Notes: generated from the letters alone by a model not told the origin. A stretch of 64,000 bases of DNA from Pseudomonas sp. 10S4 (GCF_034344865.1 NZ_CP133774.1:3224001-3288000), one strand, 5' to 3'; positions 1-8,351 are shown, counted from the stretch's first letter. Made by a program: numbers and translations.

Positions 1-502
1 GCAGGTTTTCCCAGCCTTTGATTTCCAGCACGCTGAAGTTGCCGCTGGTGATGTCCAGCACCGCCAGCCCGAACAGACGCTCGTCACCCAGCACCGCTGC
101 GATCAGGTTGTCCCGACGCTCATCCAGCAGCGCTTCATCACTGACCGTACCCGGCGTGATGATCCGCACCACCTGACGATCCACCGGCCCTTTGCTGGTG
201 GCCGGGTCGCCGACCTGCTCACAGATCACTACCGACTCGCCGAGCTTGACCAGTTTCGCCAGGTAGCCTTCGGCGGCGTGGTAAGGAATCCCACACATCG
301 GAATCGCCTGGCCGGCCGACTGCCCACGGGCGGTCAGGGTGATGTCCAGCAACTTGGCGGCCTTCTTCGCGTCTTCATAGAAGATCTCGTAGAAGTCACC
401 CATGCGGTAGAACATCAGCTGGTCGGGGTGCTGGTTCTTCAGGCGCCAGTATTGCTGCATCATCGGCGTGTGACTGGATAGATCTGAAATTGCTTTATTC
501 AT
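1..502 (-). CDS. mutS: DNA mismatch repair protein MutS, N-terminal part (runs off window)
   Basis: Minus-strand frame open from the ATG at 502 to the window edge, about 167 residues. It begins [19 protein letters not shown] and continues with the MutS mismatch-binding domain I, including the FYEIF motif that stacks on the mismatch (residues about 33-37) and the PMCGIPYHA segment. MutS recognises mispaired and looped bases and starts methyl-directed repair with MutL. An in-frame ATG at 523 would add seven residues, but 502 matches the family start. The first twelve or so codons and everything upstream lie on the prophage side of the attachment core at 462-472, so promoter and start codon of this copy appear to be phage-supplied. 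The original host start survives at 43876. Confidence 0.97.
   Translation of the reverse strand, partial: MNKAISDLSSHTPMMQQYWRLKNQHPDQLMFYRMGDFYEIFYEDAKKAAKLLDITLTARGQSAGQAIPMCGIPYHAAEGYLAKLVKLGESVVICEQVGDPATSKGPVDRQVVRIITPGTVSDEALLDERRDNLIAAVLGDERLFGLAVLDITSGNFSVLEIKGWENL
462..472. other. attL core of the mutS-integrated prophage
   Basis: The 11-bp string ATCGGCGTGTG occurs here inside mutS and again at 43836-43846. Around both copies the sequence encodes the same MutS N-terminal peptide ([13 protein letters not shown]) in mostly synonymous variants, so the two copies are the junctions of one integration event. The left junction joins the mutS body to the phage arm. The exact crossover bounds are inferred from where identity stops. 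Confidence 0.75.
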
Positions 503-531
503 CAGTGACTTAGCGTTATTCATTCGAAAGT

Positions 532-549
532 GTGGGGCAAAAATGGGGC
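532..549. repeat. 18-bp direct repeat, left copy (probable integrase arm site)
   Basis: GTGGGGCAAAAATGGGGC is identical at 532-549 and 43696-43713, about 60 and 130 bp inside the two prophage junctions. The unit is itself a direct repeat of TGGGGC around five A residues. Such repeats close to att cores are typical of arm-type binding sites of tyrosine integrases; the function is inferred. Apart from this element, 503-759 shows no convincing gene. Confidence 0.55.
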
Positions 550-759
550 GTTTCGATTGTCGGACGGGCTCAATTAAACTTGGAAAAATGCCATCATATA
601 GCTATGTTGTTGGTGCGTTGCGTTCATGCTGGCGAGGTTAACATGGGTGAGGCGCGTGACAGCTGTCAATTCATTGCCCTGGATGGCTCCAACCGATCCG
701 GCTGTATAGTCGACTGAAGGTGGTATCAGGGGCGCATTTGGAATTCCCGAAGGATCACC

Positions 760-1760
760 ATGGCACGTAAGCCTATCAGTCGTACCCTGCAGCTCAAGCC
801 TGTTCAGTTCTCACCTCAAAAGCCTGGCGAAGAAGTGACGCTCGTCGACTTGATGAGAACAGTCCGTGATCTTTGCCCAACTGTAGGGTCTCGAATCTGG
901 GAGCAAATGATTGCGCTCGCCGACGGTACCCGTGTTCCACAGCAATGTTATTTTTTCAATAATTTTCAGGACTTGGATGATCAAACAGTTCTTTTTGAAG
1001 TTTGGTCTTATGAGCCCGGCACCATCCCTCAAACTCTTACGCCCGACCCTCATCAAGAAAATGCTGTAATTGATGAGCGTGCAGATGGGGAGGAAGATGC
1101 TCGGGAGTTGATTCAAATCTCGCATGTTCTCGTTTATGGGAGGGCAGCGATAATTGAAAGTACTCGTGGTGCGGGGGGATTAATTTTATACAGCGTTACT
1201 TGAATAGGTTGGTAAAAGATCATCAGCTCGGCAGAAGGTTTAATTTTTACTTTACTGATGCGGTTTCTTCTGGTCTAAGGAGTGAAATCGAACGTGGGAA
1301 TGGTGCTGTAGGTTTTACACTTGGTCTGAGTGAGTCGGTTCCTAATGCTCAAAGTGAATTGTTGGGGATGCTGTCGGGCGTAAAAAGTTATATGCCTAGC
1401 TCCGGAATGATGACCGTTGAGTGGAAATCAAAAGACAGATTGCCTGTTGACAAAGTAATTGAGGCGTACGACGAAGCGCAGCAGCAGGATGAAATTGATA
1501 GTGTTATAATACACCTCTCGGATGGATCTTCTATTCGTGGGCTATCGAAGTTCAAGATCAAAAGGACGATTGAGGTCGCGGATGTCGGTGGTAAAAACCC
1601 CGATAGGGCGGAGCTGGGACATAAGATGGTTGGCTATCTCGAGGACTTATGTGCGCCAGGAAGGAATGGGAAAAGGATTTTAGACGAATTCGGAGCGCTT
1701 GCAGATAATGAAATTTTCGTACCTACTGCCCGAAGAGTTAAGGAACGTCCAGCTGGTTAA
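760..1760 (+). pseudogene. Unknown cytosolic protein (about 333 aa), frame broken at a G run
   Basis: Reads as 147 codons from ATG 760 to TGA 1203, then as a second frame from about 1179 to TAA 1760. A seventh G in the run at 1173-1178 fuses both into one 333-residue protein with continuous sequence (GGINFIQRYLNRLVK across the join). No signal peptide or membrane segment is seen and I do not recognise the family. A GGGGGGA heptamer lies in the correct frame for -1 ribosomal slippage, so programmed frameshifting cannot be excluded. The 3' end overlaps the following membrane-protein gene by 53 bp. The pair is AT-rich beside its neighbours and sits between attL and the integrase, the usual place for phage cargo such as exclusion or defence genes. 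Confidence 0.6.
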
Positions 1761-2318
1761 TAGGGAGTTGGCGGATGTGGCGCGAGCGTCACAAAGCAAC
1801 TCGGTATACTTGACGTTTAATATGGTTGTATTTTCAATAGGTGCGTGTTTAAGCCTTCTGTTTTCTGATTTTGTTGATGAAGGCTTACTCAATGCATTGA
1901 TTTCATTTTCCGGCGTGATCATTGGTTTTGTGATTATGTCGATGTTTTTTCTGGCCGAAGTCAGTTTGTAGCTAAGCTCACATATGAGCAGACATTGCGG
2001 TATGTTTTAAAAACCAAGTATATTTTGATGTCTCAACTCAATACGCTATTTTCATTTTTGATCTGTGTGATTTTCTGTCTTTTGACTATGCTGGCTATAA
2101 AGACAAAGCTCCCATTGGATAAGGATGTAGCTGTTTTTCTTTCTGCAGGCTTTTTCTTTTTAGGCTCCTACAGAATGCTTATTCTGCCATTTCAGATTTA
2201 TGATATACATTCTTTTGCACTCAATAATCTAGTTGATGATAGTGCGGATGAGGTTAGGGCGGGAGTGCGGGCTGCTAGTGAGGCACGGCGCGAAAAACTT
2301 ATAAAGCTCGCTCGGTGA
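1708..2318 (+). pseudogene. Four-helix membrane protein (about 203 aa), frame broken at a T run
   Basis: Starts at ATG 1708 inside the preceding gene. The first frame ends at TAG 1969-1971 after LAEVSL; one extra T in the run at 1965-1967 continues it as EVSFVAKLTYEQTLRYVLK to the stop at 2318, giving 203 residues. Four hydrophobic segments are visible (about residues 35-54, 61-84, 110-130, 138-158), followed by a charged C-terminal tail rich in Arg and Lys. Family not recognised. Overlap with the upstream soluble protein gene implies translational coupling. A soluble partner plus a small multi-helix membrane protein in phage cargo recalls two-component exclusion or abortive systems, but this is inference from layout only. 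Confidence 0.6.
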
Positions 2319-2340
2319 GTCTCTGGCGCTATTTCTCGAT

Positions 2341-3579
2341 TTAGTGCCCACTAAGTCTTTTCCATATGTGTAGTAATTCTGTTGGCGATTCGTCATCCAT
2401 CCATTTTGCGTACACTTCTACTAGCATGGTGAAGTCCTTGTGGCCCATTTGCTTCGCAATAAACGCAAGGTTTCCACGGGCAGTTAGGCACCAGCAAGCG
2501 TAGGTGTGCCTAGTCTGGTAAGGTCGGCGGGTTCGAATGCCAGAACGCCTTTGAATCGCTGCCCACTTGGTATTCCAAGAGGTTGGAACATACCAGTGGT
2601 TGATGATTTTTTTTCGGGCTTGTGTTGTCGGGGAAAGCAGCGGGGTGACCGTTTCAGTGCGGCTTTCGTGGCGGTTCATGTACACCTCGATCTCCCTCGG
2701 TACGTGATCGGCTACCAGTTTCATCAGGACTCTGCAGGCCTCTATAGCTGGTGGCATCAAAAGTACTACCCGAGGCTTTCCTGTTTTGGGGACTTTGAAT
2801 GTTCCGTCCGCTGTGATAGCCCTCGTGATGTTGATTTGCCCCGCTTCCAGATCGAGGTCTTCGACTGCAAGCGCGCACATTTCACCTGGGCGAATGCCCG
2901 TGTAAACGGCGAGAGTGATTGCGGCTGAGTCTTGTGGATGAAGGCAACCCTTGCTAAGCAGCTGTTCAAACTCACCCTTCGTCAATGGGTCCGGCTCTCG
3001 ACCTATCATCGCGAATCGAATGCAAGCGGCAGAAAGTCCTTTACGGCAGTAGCTGTTACTCTCGCACCACGCCAAGAATCCGGCAAAAGTTGCTAAGTAA
3101 TGGTTCGCCGTCGACGGTGCTCGGGTGGCGATTAATTGTGTCCTGAGTAGTTGTATGTCTTCGGGCAGGAGAATGCCCGCCAGGCGATCTGGTCCAAGCA
3201 GCTCCGTACAGATATCCAATGCATAGCCGTATTTCTCTTCAGTCATGGGAGTTATGTCGACGGCCTTTAGCGGTTTGTAACGTTCCATCAGCGCTGCTAT
3301 GCGTTCGTCTTTTACGTTGGTGTAGTTGGTTGCATTCTTCGAGTTAGGGAAGTGTCGGCCGTAATCAAAGTGCCCTGTCTTGATCTCATGAATGATCGCC
3401 GCCCTCAGTAGGGCGGCATGCTTGATATTGGCTTTGGTTACCGGAAGGCCGAGGGATTCGCGGCAGCGGATTCGCCGCCACATGAACACGACGCGAATGT
3501 TGCCTCCATGTAGTTCAATCCCCTTGTGTTTGGCTAGCTCCGCCTCTAAGCCGCTTGCTGCGGTGCGCTCTCGGCCCAC
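2341..3579 (-). CDS. int: Phage tyrosine recombinase (integrase)
   Basis: About 412 residues from a GTG at 3579; the frame stays open further upstream but that part is low-complexity read-through, so the start is uncertain. An N-terminal arm-binding region is followed by a core-binding domain and a C-terminal catalytic domain with box I TGIRPGEMCAL, the YQTRHTY segment and the MGHKDFTMLVEVYAKW block carrying the nucleophilic Tyr. It catalyses site-specific integration and excision, here presumably at the mutS core 462-472. The 5' end overlaps the excisionase-like gene by 34 bp in another frame. The gene reads away from the phage body, with two cargo genes between it and attL. Confidence 0.9.
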   Translation of the reverse strand: MGRERTAASGLEAELAKHKGIELHGGNIRVVFMWRRIRCRESLGLPVTKANIKHAALLRAAIIHEIKTGHFDYGRHFPNSKNATNYTNVKDERIAALMERYKPLKAVDITPMTEEKYGYALDICTELLGPDRLAGILLPEDIQLLRTQLIATRAPSTANHYLATFAGFLAWCESNSYCRKGLSAACIRFAMIGREPDPLTKGEFEQLLSKGCLHPQDSAAITLAVYTGIRPGEMCALAVEDLDLEAGQINITRAITADGTFKVPKTGKPRVVLLMPPAIEACRVLMKLVADHVPREIEVYMNRHESRTETVTPLLSPTTQARKKIINHWYVPTSWNTKWAAIQRRSGIRTRRPYQTRHTYACWCLTARGNLAFIAKQMGHKDFTMLVEVYAKWMDDESPTELLHIWKRLSGH

Positions 3580-3743
3580 TTGTCGTACTCCGTCATGTTG
3601 ATGGCAATGCGGCCGTCTGGCGTTTTGCGCCAGATCCGGCCTTGAGCCCAGGTGCCGTTTTTCACTTTGTGGCGGATGGCATCTTCGCTGTAGCCCGTTA
3701 GTTCTGAAGCGCGGTTGATCATTACCCAGCGTGGAAGGCTCAT
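3546..3743 (-). CDS. Excisionase-like small DNA-binding protein
   Basis: 65 residues beginning MSLPRWVMINRASELTGYSE. The layout matches excisionase and MerR-type winged helices: a helix-turn-helix (ASELTGYSEDAIRHKVKNG) followed by a beta-wing (WAQGRIWRKTPDGRIAIN). It probably bends att DNA and steers the integrase toward excision. ATG 3743 is preceded by GGGGAG at normal spacing and overlaps the stop of the 43-residue gene upstream by 4 bp (ATGA), so the two are translated together. Immediately upstream of int on the same strand. Confidence 0.8.
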   Translation of the reverse strand: MSLPRWVMINRASELTGYSEDAIRHKVKNGTWAQGRIWRKTPDGRIAINMTEYDKWAESAPQQAA

Positions 3744-3871
3744 TGCTGTTTCTCCCCTGCGAGCCTTGCGATGCCTTCGGCTTGGCGCTGTTTGCTGCAT
3801 TTTTGGTGGTTGCCGTGAGCCCGCGACTTGTCGCATTTGTCACAGATGACGTTCAGGTCGAGGGGCGGCAT
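3740..3871 (-). CDS. Tiny zinc-finger-like phage protein (43 aa)
   Basis: Starts MPPLDLNVICDKCDKSRAHG and ends GEKQQ. It holds a CxxC pair, then His residues and a further Cys (HGNHQKC), a plausible single zinc site. It stops in an ATGA overlap with the excisionase-like gene. Small open frame, but the overlap, strand and neighbours all support a real gene. The role is unknown; small Cys-rich proteins next to xis are common in Pseudomonas prophages. Confidence 0.6.
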   Translation of the reverse strand: MPPLDLNVICDKCDKSRAHGNHQKCSKQRQAEGIARLAGEKQQ

Positions 3872-3909
3872 TTGTCCACTCCGTATTCGGACTGTTCGGC
3901 GAAGAGCTG

Positions 3910-4329
3910 TCATGGGGCATTTACCTGCGCTACCGGCTCCAGGAGACTCGCCATGGCCAAAGCCTTGTCGCGGAGGGAGAGTGAATCCCGTTCAAGCTTT
4001 TTACCGGTCTTAAAGGCGCTGAATGTTTCGGCCGCGATCCGCAGTTTTTCTGCGATCTCCAATAGGGTTTGACGAGCTGGTTCACCAAGTCTCGAAGCGG
4101 CAAGCGCGAGCTCGTAGTGGGCGTAGAGCTGCTTTTGGTGTTCACGTGCCTGGTCAAGCGACAGGTTCAGGGCGCGAATCGCCTCTGAGTTGTCGGACTG
4201 CTTAATATCCTTACCCTCTTCGATTCCCTCAGTGCGGCCATTGATCAAGCCTCCGCGATAGCCTGTCCAGTAAGTGAGGCCTGCGAGTAGGGTCAGAGCG
4301 ATCAGTGCGCAAATCTGAATTGCTGTCAT
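3910..4329 (-). CDS. Small membrane-anchored phage protein
   Basis: 139 residues. One N-terminal transmembrane segment (about 5-23, ICALIALTLLAGLTYWTGY) is followed by a Gly-rich turn and a long Glu/Lys/Ala-rich helical region probably forming a coiled coil. Family not recognised. It lies in the leftward early operon between the excisionase group and the DUF2303 gene. The spanin-like topology (anchor plus coiled coil) is noted, but the true spanin pair is at 34889-35431, so a lysis role is unlikely. Confidence 0.7.
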   Translation of the reverse strand: MTAIQICALIALTLLAGLTYWTGYRGGLINGRTEGIEEGKDIKQSDNSEAIRALNLSLDQAREHQKQLYAHYELALAASRLGEPARQTLLEIAEKLRIAAETFSAFKTGKKLERDSLSLRDKALAMASLLEPVAQVNAP

Positions 4330-4403
4330 GTGCTGTGTACCTCGGTAGAGCCCGCCGCCGGGATCATTGGTGAGAGGCCGGCGGCGGAGTGTTGTAGTGG
4401 TGC

Positions 4404-5216
4404 TTAGCCCAGGTTGAAGCTGCCGATGGTCAGCTTCGCGCCGCCGCCGACTTCTTGTTGAACGACATCCTTGAATTCTTGTGCGAGGTCTTCGCGCAGT
4501 TGCTCTTCGCCGATCCAGCGCAGGCGCAGTAGGGGCTTGTCACCGCCGGTAAGAACTGCAACGCGGAGGCGGATGATCTGGACCTTCAGCCCTTCGTATG
4601 GCTCGACGGTGAATAGGAATTCAGCTGGCAGTCCTTCAGATGATTTGGCTTCGATCTGGTCCATCGCCGAACGGGATGAGCTCAGGTCGCCGACGACGTG
4701 TTCGCTCTTGCGCGCTTGCTCGATGCTGATGGAGCGGATGGCACTCGCGGCTTTGCGCAAATCGATCTGACAGTCATCGGCTGCAAGGGCTTGAAGGTTC
4801 GATGCCCAATCCTCAATCCAGTCGCTCAGGTCTTTCTGCGCGAATTGGATGGAGGCAGCACGCTCAAGTGCTCGGAAGGCGGCGGTTTTTCTCAGGTTGA
4901 GGGTGGCGGTGAAGTCGCCGTGCCCTGGCTCTTTGGTGTCGCCCAGGTTGAAAATCACGACACACGACATGGATTCTGCATCGACAAAGCCAGAGGCAAC
5001 GACATCAGCGCTTTGCGCCATCACGTAGTTGCCGAAGTCCAGCAGTGAGTGGGTGGTGAGCGCTCCACGGAAGCGGCTGCGTGCAGCTTGGAACTTCTCG
5101 ATGCTGTGGATCTTTTGGTCCGACGGCAGTACCAGCGTCGGGGTGAAGGTGTTGAGCTGCTTGGCGTAAGCCAGAACGGCGGTGTCTTGAATCAACTGAA
5201 TTGCTTTGGCTTCCAT
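4404..5216 (-). CDS. DUF2303 family (YfdQ-like) phage protein
   Basis: 270 residues, starting MEAKAIQLIQDTAVLAYAKQ. Length, N-terminal helix, the central LLDFGNYVMAQS region and the C-terminal segment RLRWIGEEQLREDLAQEFKD fit the YfdQ/DUF2303 family of lambdoid prophage early genes, whose function is not established. It is transcribed leftward in the early block with the 116-residue gene upstream, 42 bp apart. Confidence 0.8.
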   Translation of the reverse strand: MEAKAIQLIQDTAVLAYAKQLNTFTPTLVLPSDQKIHSIEKFQAARSRFRGALTTHSLLDFGNYVMAQSADVVASGFVDAESMSCVVIFNLGDTKEPGHGDFTATLNLRKTAAFRALERAASIQFAQKDLSDWIEDWASNLQALAADDCQIDLRKAASAIRSISIEQARKSEHVVGDLSSSRSAMDQIEAKSSEGLPAEFLFTVEPYEGLKVQIIRLRVAVLTGGDKPLLRLRWIGEEQLREDLAQEFKDVVQQEVGGGAKLTIGSFNLG

Positions 5217-5258
5217 TGGATCGAGTTCCTGTTGGTGAGAGGCATGGAGCGGCTTTGT

Positions 5259-5609
5259 TTAGGATTTGGCGTGCACCGGTGCTTCGTCTCTGTTGAACAG
5301 TTGGCCGGCGCGAGGGGCTTCGGCAAACAACGTCAAGCGGCCGCCCTCGTTAACGTGCATCGGCGTGTCGAGCGTGGTGTCTTCAGTGCGGCTGCCGCGC
5401 TTCGTTGGCACCTTGTAGGCGAGCTTGTGGTTGACCGTGACCTGATGGCTGTCGGCGATCTGTTTCAGGGTAAAGGTCAGCGTGACTGAGCCGACCTTGC
5501 CGTTATCGACGACGCCCGTCGCTACTTCGGAAAGGGCATGACCGATCTGGTTTGCGAATACGCCGGCGTTGAGCTCGCCGATAAACTCGGCGGTGTCTGT
5601 AGGTTTCAT
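5259..5609 (-). CDS. Hypothetical phage early protein
   Basis: 116 residues starting MKPTDTAEFIGELNAGVFAN. Predicted alternation of helix and strand, no membrane segment, no Cys cluster. The pair formed with the downstream DUF2303 gene is often seen in Pseudomonas prophages, suggesting a shared early role. I cannot assign a function. Confidence 0.7.
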   Translation of the reverse strand: MKPTDTAEFIGELNAGVFANQIGHALSEVATGVVDNGKVGSVTLTFTLKQIADSHQVTVNHKLAYKVPTKRGSRTEDTTLDTPMHVNEGGRLTLFAEAPRAGQLFNRDEAPVHAKS

Positions 5610-5668
5610 GTGCTGTGCCTCGTTGGGTGCGAGTTGTTTGCCCCTGGACGGCAGGGGATACCGTTGAT

Positions 5669-5911
5669 TTAGGCCGCTTCCTTCATCGCTTGGGCGTCGA
5701 GGAAGTCGGCCAAGTCGTGCAGGTACACAACCCGTTGTGCGCGGGCTGAGCCGTGTAGGCGCTTCACAACCAGTGCGATACGACCGGCCTTGATTTCGGT
5801 CAGCAAGTAGCGATCGGTCCGGATATGCGTGAAGTACTGTTCGCGGACCACCGACAAGGTCGGGCAGGGCGTAGCGAATTGACGGCGTAGTTGTTCAAGT
5901 GTATTGCTCAC
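5669..5911 (-). CDS. Pyocin activator PrtN-like protein
   Basis: 80 residues from a GTG at 5911, overlapping the TGA of the upstream gene by 4 bp. The sequence LSVVREQYFTHIRTDRYLLTEIKAGRI followed by VVYLHDLADFLDAQ matches the compact helix-turn-helix layout of PrtN, the activator of pyocin promoters in P. aeruginosa. Family membership is inferred from that pattern. In a prophage such proteins may regulate phage genes; here a tailocin cluster without a visible prtN of its own lies 39 kb away, so cross-regulation is possible. Confidence 0.7.
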   Translation of the reverse strand: MSNTLEQLRRQFATPCPTLSVVREQYFTHIRTDRYLLTEIKAGRIALVVKRLHGSARAQRVVYLHDLADFLDAQAMKEAA

Positions 5912-6291
5912 GCTGCAACCTCCCCGAACCCCTCCGACGGGGGCACCAACTTCAGGCGGATCAGTTCGGCCAACCCCTCTTTGCTTTTTCCAATTCCGGC
6001 GGCACAGACGTGACCTTTTTCGTCAGCTACTACAGCGCCAAAGGGATACTCGGGCGAGTTGGTAGGGGTGACGTAGGCGATCTGGCCTTCGAGGATTACG
6101 TTGTTGACGCAACGAAACACTTCGGCCAGCTCGGTGCTCAGCACTGGCATGGATTCGAGTAACTGAACAGCCTCGGTGGAGGCCCCCAGTAGCGTGGCGC
6201 GGCTTATCACGCCCGGGCAGCTCAAGTAGATCGGGATCAGTTTCAGGGCGCCGAGCGCTTGGGTGTAGGCGTTGAGTTGATTGGTCTTCAT
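5908..6291 (-). CDS. Hypothetical phage protein
   Basis: 127 residues from ATG 6291 (MKTNQLNAYTQALGALKLIP), overlapping the upstream gene's stop by 4 bp. Soluble, with a Cys in the central FRCVNNVILEGQIAYVTP region and a C-terminal amphipathic segment. Not recognised. Tightly packed in the leftward operon between the broken DNA-binding gene and the PrtN-like gene. Confidence 0.7.
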   Translation of the reverse strand: MKTNQLNAYTQALGALKLIPIYLSCPGVISRATLLGASTEAVQLLESMPVLSTELAEVFRCVNNVILEGQIAYVTPTNSPEYPFGAVVADEKGHVCAAGIGKSKEGLAELIRLKLVPPSEGFGEVAA

Positions 6292-6564
6292 GCGGCGGCG
6301 TCCTTGTTGGTGATGGTGACTCCCAGCTTCTTGGCCAGCCAGGTCACTCCGTTGTCCTTCACCATCACCACGGAGTAGTAACGGCATTTATTGAGCGACG
6401 GAATCAGCGTGCTACGCGGGTCCGAGAACAGGTAGCCGCGGTCGCGGTGCTGGCTGGCAAGGTCGCCGCTGCTGTTCAATATGCCCAGCTCCCGCAGCCT
6501 GGTGCGGAAGGCGCGGGAGCTTGAGTCCGAGCAATGCGGCGGTTTCGTCCAGGGTGCGGTTCAT
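6288..6564 (-). pseudogene. Antirepressor-like DNA-binding protein, frameshifted near 6515-6525
   Basis: From ATG 6564 the protein starts MNRTLDETAALLGLK, then changes frame; the rest (RAFRTRLRELGILNSSGDLA to TITNKDAAA) lies in another frame ending at 6288. Removing one base near 6515-6525 gives a 91-residue product: a winged-helix head followed by the YYSVVMVKDNGVTWLAKKL tail typical of KilA-C/antirepressor C-terminal domains. Its likely role is binding DNA or modulating the phage repressor. Whether the extra base is real or an error is open. Confidence 0.65.
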
Positions 6565-6574
6565 GGCGCTGTCC

Positions 6575-7141
6575 TCAGGCGACTGCTGCGCGGGTGTGCA
6601 GCGTGTCCACGATGTGGTTGATGTTTGTGAACAGCTCATCGAAGGGACCATCGTTTGGTAGCCGCAAGTCGCCAAGAGCAAACCGGATTCCGTTTTCACT
6701 GCTGTGTGGGTTTACGGGTGTTGCTGCCACGCGATCCATGTGAACTACGACGCCGCCTCGCTTGCGGATGAAGTCCGCTTCGTTGTTGAACCGTATGTCA
6801 CTGACCACGAAGCCGCGTGCGGTGTCGTGGGTGCGGGCCAGCAGGTCGAGGTTCTGCGCGGCCAGTAGCAGCCACAGTTCAGGGTGCACGCCGTTGCGGC
6901 CCCACTCGGTGCCCAAGGACTGCATAAGTTCACGTGGTGAACGTCCCAGCCATGGAAGCGGGAGTTCCTTTTGCGCGCCTTCGAAGTCGCAGGGGCTCAG
7001 GTTGAGGATGTGCATCAACCCATCGCGCAGTGGATCGGCGAACGCGTAAGACTGGAACCCGTGGTGGTTCACCAGATGCTGTGCTGCGGTGTCTTTGCCG
7101 ACGCGGGCGTGACCAGAAAGACCAATCAGAAGAGGCTTCAT
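6575..7141 (-). CDS. Deoxynucleoside monophosphate kinase
   Basis: 188 residues. An N-terminal P-loop GHARVGKDTAAQHL, a substrate-site SPRELMQSLGTEWGRN segment and a central FVVSDIRFNNEADFI strand match phage-type dNMP kinases, which phosphorylate dNMPs to dNDPs to feed DNA synthesis. Full length for the family. The ATG at 7141 overlaps the stop of the 65-residue gene upstream. The only evident nucleotide-metabolism gene in the prophage. Confidence 0.85.
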   Translation of the reverse strand: MKPLLIGLSGHARVGKDTAAQHLVNHHGFQSYAFADPLRDGLMHILNLSPCDFEGAQKELPLPWLGRSPRELMQSLGTEWGRNGVHPELWLLLAAQNLDLLARTHDTARGFVVSDIRFNNEADFIRKRGGVVVHMDRVAATPVNPHSSENGIRFALGDLRLPNDGPFDELFTNINHIVDTLHTRAAVA

Positions 7142-7335
7142 GCTGCATCACCCCCGAACGGGCCGAAGCCGCCGTCGACTACGTCTGTTTTCGCAGGCGC
7201 CAGGCGGCAGCCCGGAGTGACTATCACCAGCAGACCGGTGTGTTTCTCGATGGCGTCAACCGCCTGCGGGCTGGTGCACGCGGCGGGGTGTAGATACACC
7301 GGGCAGCGGGTAGGGCTGTGCTGTGTGGTTTGCAT
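7138..7335 (-). CDS. Small hypothetical phage protein
   Basis: 65 residues starting MQTTQHSPTRCPVYLHPAAC. Two Cys near the N terminus, then a short strand-rich core (TGLLVIVTPGCRLAP). Probably the first gene of the leftward early operon, lying just inside the AT-rich control region 7345-7440. It ends in an overlap with the dNMP kinase gene. No function can be given. Confidence 0.6.
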   Translation of the reverse strand: MQTTQHSPTRCPVYLHPAACTSPQAVDAIEKHTGLLVIVTPGCRLAPAKTDVVDGGFGPFGGDAA

Positions 7336-7392
7336 GGGGCAATCTCTTTGGTGAGAGGCAGATTCCAGTGCAAAATTAGTATTACTGATTTA

Positions 7393-7414
7393 ATAAGTCA
7401 ACAGTAACACTTAT
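7393..7414. promoter_or_regulatory. AT-rich operator candidate of the early leftward promoter
   Basis: Inside the only strongly AT-rich stretch of the prophage left arm (7361-7440). ATAAGT (7393-7398) and ACTTAT (7409-7414) form an inverted repeat with a 10-bp spacer. The right half, AGTAACACTTATAA (7403-7416), recurs as AGTAACACTAATAT at 8352-8365, on the other side of the repressor gene. Repressor control of both divergent early promoters would produce such a layout. Confidence 0.5.
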
Positions 7415-7443
7415 AAAATTAGCAAAATAAAATTAGTAGGCAG

Positions 7444-7467
7444 AAAAAAGGCCCTTATGGGCCTTTT
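7444..7467 (-). terminator. Bidirectional intrinsic terminator after the repressor gene
   Basis: GGCCC/GGGCC stem with TTAT loop, flanked by six A residues on one side and four T residues on the other. It lies 14 bp beyond the repressor stop on the minus strand. Confidence 0.8.
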
Positions 7468-7480
7468 CGAATGAGATTGG

Positions 7481-8279
7481 TTAAAGCATCACGGAGTACC
7501 AGAAAACCCTACCGATGATACGAATGTGTTGCTGCACATAGTCGCCATCGTAGCGTTCATCCGGATGTTCCTCAGTGTTGTAGCTCCTAAGGCGTAATCC
7601 TGACCCTGGCAGTCGGTAGAGGAGCTTCACACGCAATTGGCCATCATGATCGATGGCGTACATCTTGCCGTCTTGAATGGTTGTATTCGCGGTGTCTACA
7701 CCCACGGTACTACCATCCGGAAGCACGGGCTCCATACTGTTTCCTGTGACTGGAACGCATCCTGCTGAGGCGGGATCAATGCTTTTTCTTTTCAGGGTTC
7801 GCTTGCCGAAACGTAGCTTACGTCCGTTTGTTTCAAGCCTTACCTGAGATCCATTACCCGCAGACAATTCTACTTCCTTAAAGGAATGGCAGCTCGACTT
7901 CATCAGGGCCTAGCGGCGTCTCGTCATCCCACACTTCAATCTGATGCATTTCCCAGTCGGGGACCCTAGAGCTTTCAGAGTTGCCTTGCGAATGCCGCAA
8001 GCGGGGCATTTCGGCAAAGGCAGCTAGGCGCGGACTGACCTCTTCAAGCGAAAAACCCAACACGTTCGCGAATTTGATTAACGCTCCGAGATTGAGAGGG
8101 ATGCGGTTATTCAAGTATTGGCTGACCACGCTTTGCCCGGACCATTCGCACAAATCGGCGATTTTGTCCTGCGTTAGGGTCGGATCATCCCGTTTGCGAT
8201 CCTGATAAATAGCCTTCAAGCGCATGGCTTCGGCTTTTCGGATCTCATCGTCGGCGATAAAGGGGGTCGAAATAATCAT
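7481..8279 (-). pseudogene. Phage CI/LexA-type repressor, frame broken at an A/T run
   Basis: N-terminal frame from ATG 8279 (MIISTPFIADDE) holds a lambda-type helix-turn-helix (LTQDKIADLCEWSGQSVVSQYLNN) and stops after DEVELPFL. The C-terminal frame (KEVELSAGNG to FWYSVML) is an S24 peptidase with the Ala-Gly self-cleavage site, catalytic Ser in TGNSMEP and Lys in LRVKLLYRL. Removing one base of the AAA at 7880-7882 yields a continuous 265-residue protein (PFLKEVEL), the same join as in the intact tailocin repressor at 44085. RecA-stimulated autocleavage would derepress the lytic genes. If the break is real the lysogenic repressor is dead, which argues for a sequence error or a defective prophage. 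Confidence 0.85.
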
Positions 8280-8351
8280 GCTTCCCAATTTATAAGGAAG
8301 GCTTATTTTTTCAAAACAGCTGTACGTCTTTTTTTCTTGCTGTTTAAAAGA

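Noticed and set aside
278..717. Plus-strand frames opposite and upstream of mutS
   Set aside because: The first mirrors mutS codons; the second has no ribosome site and lies in the arm region.
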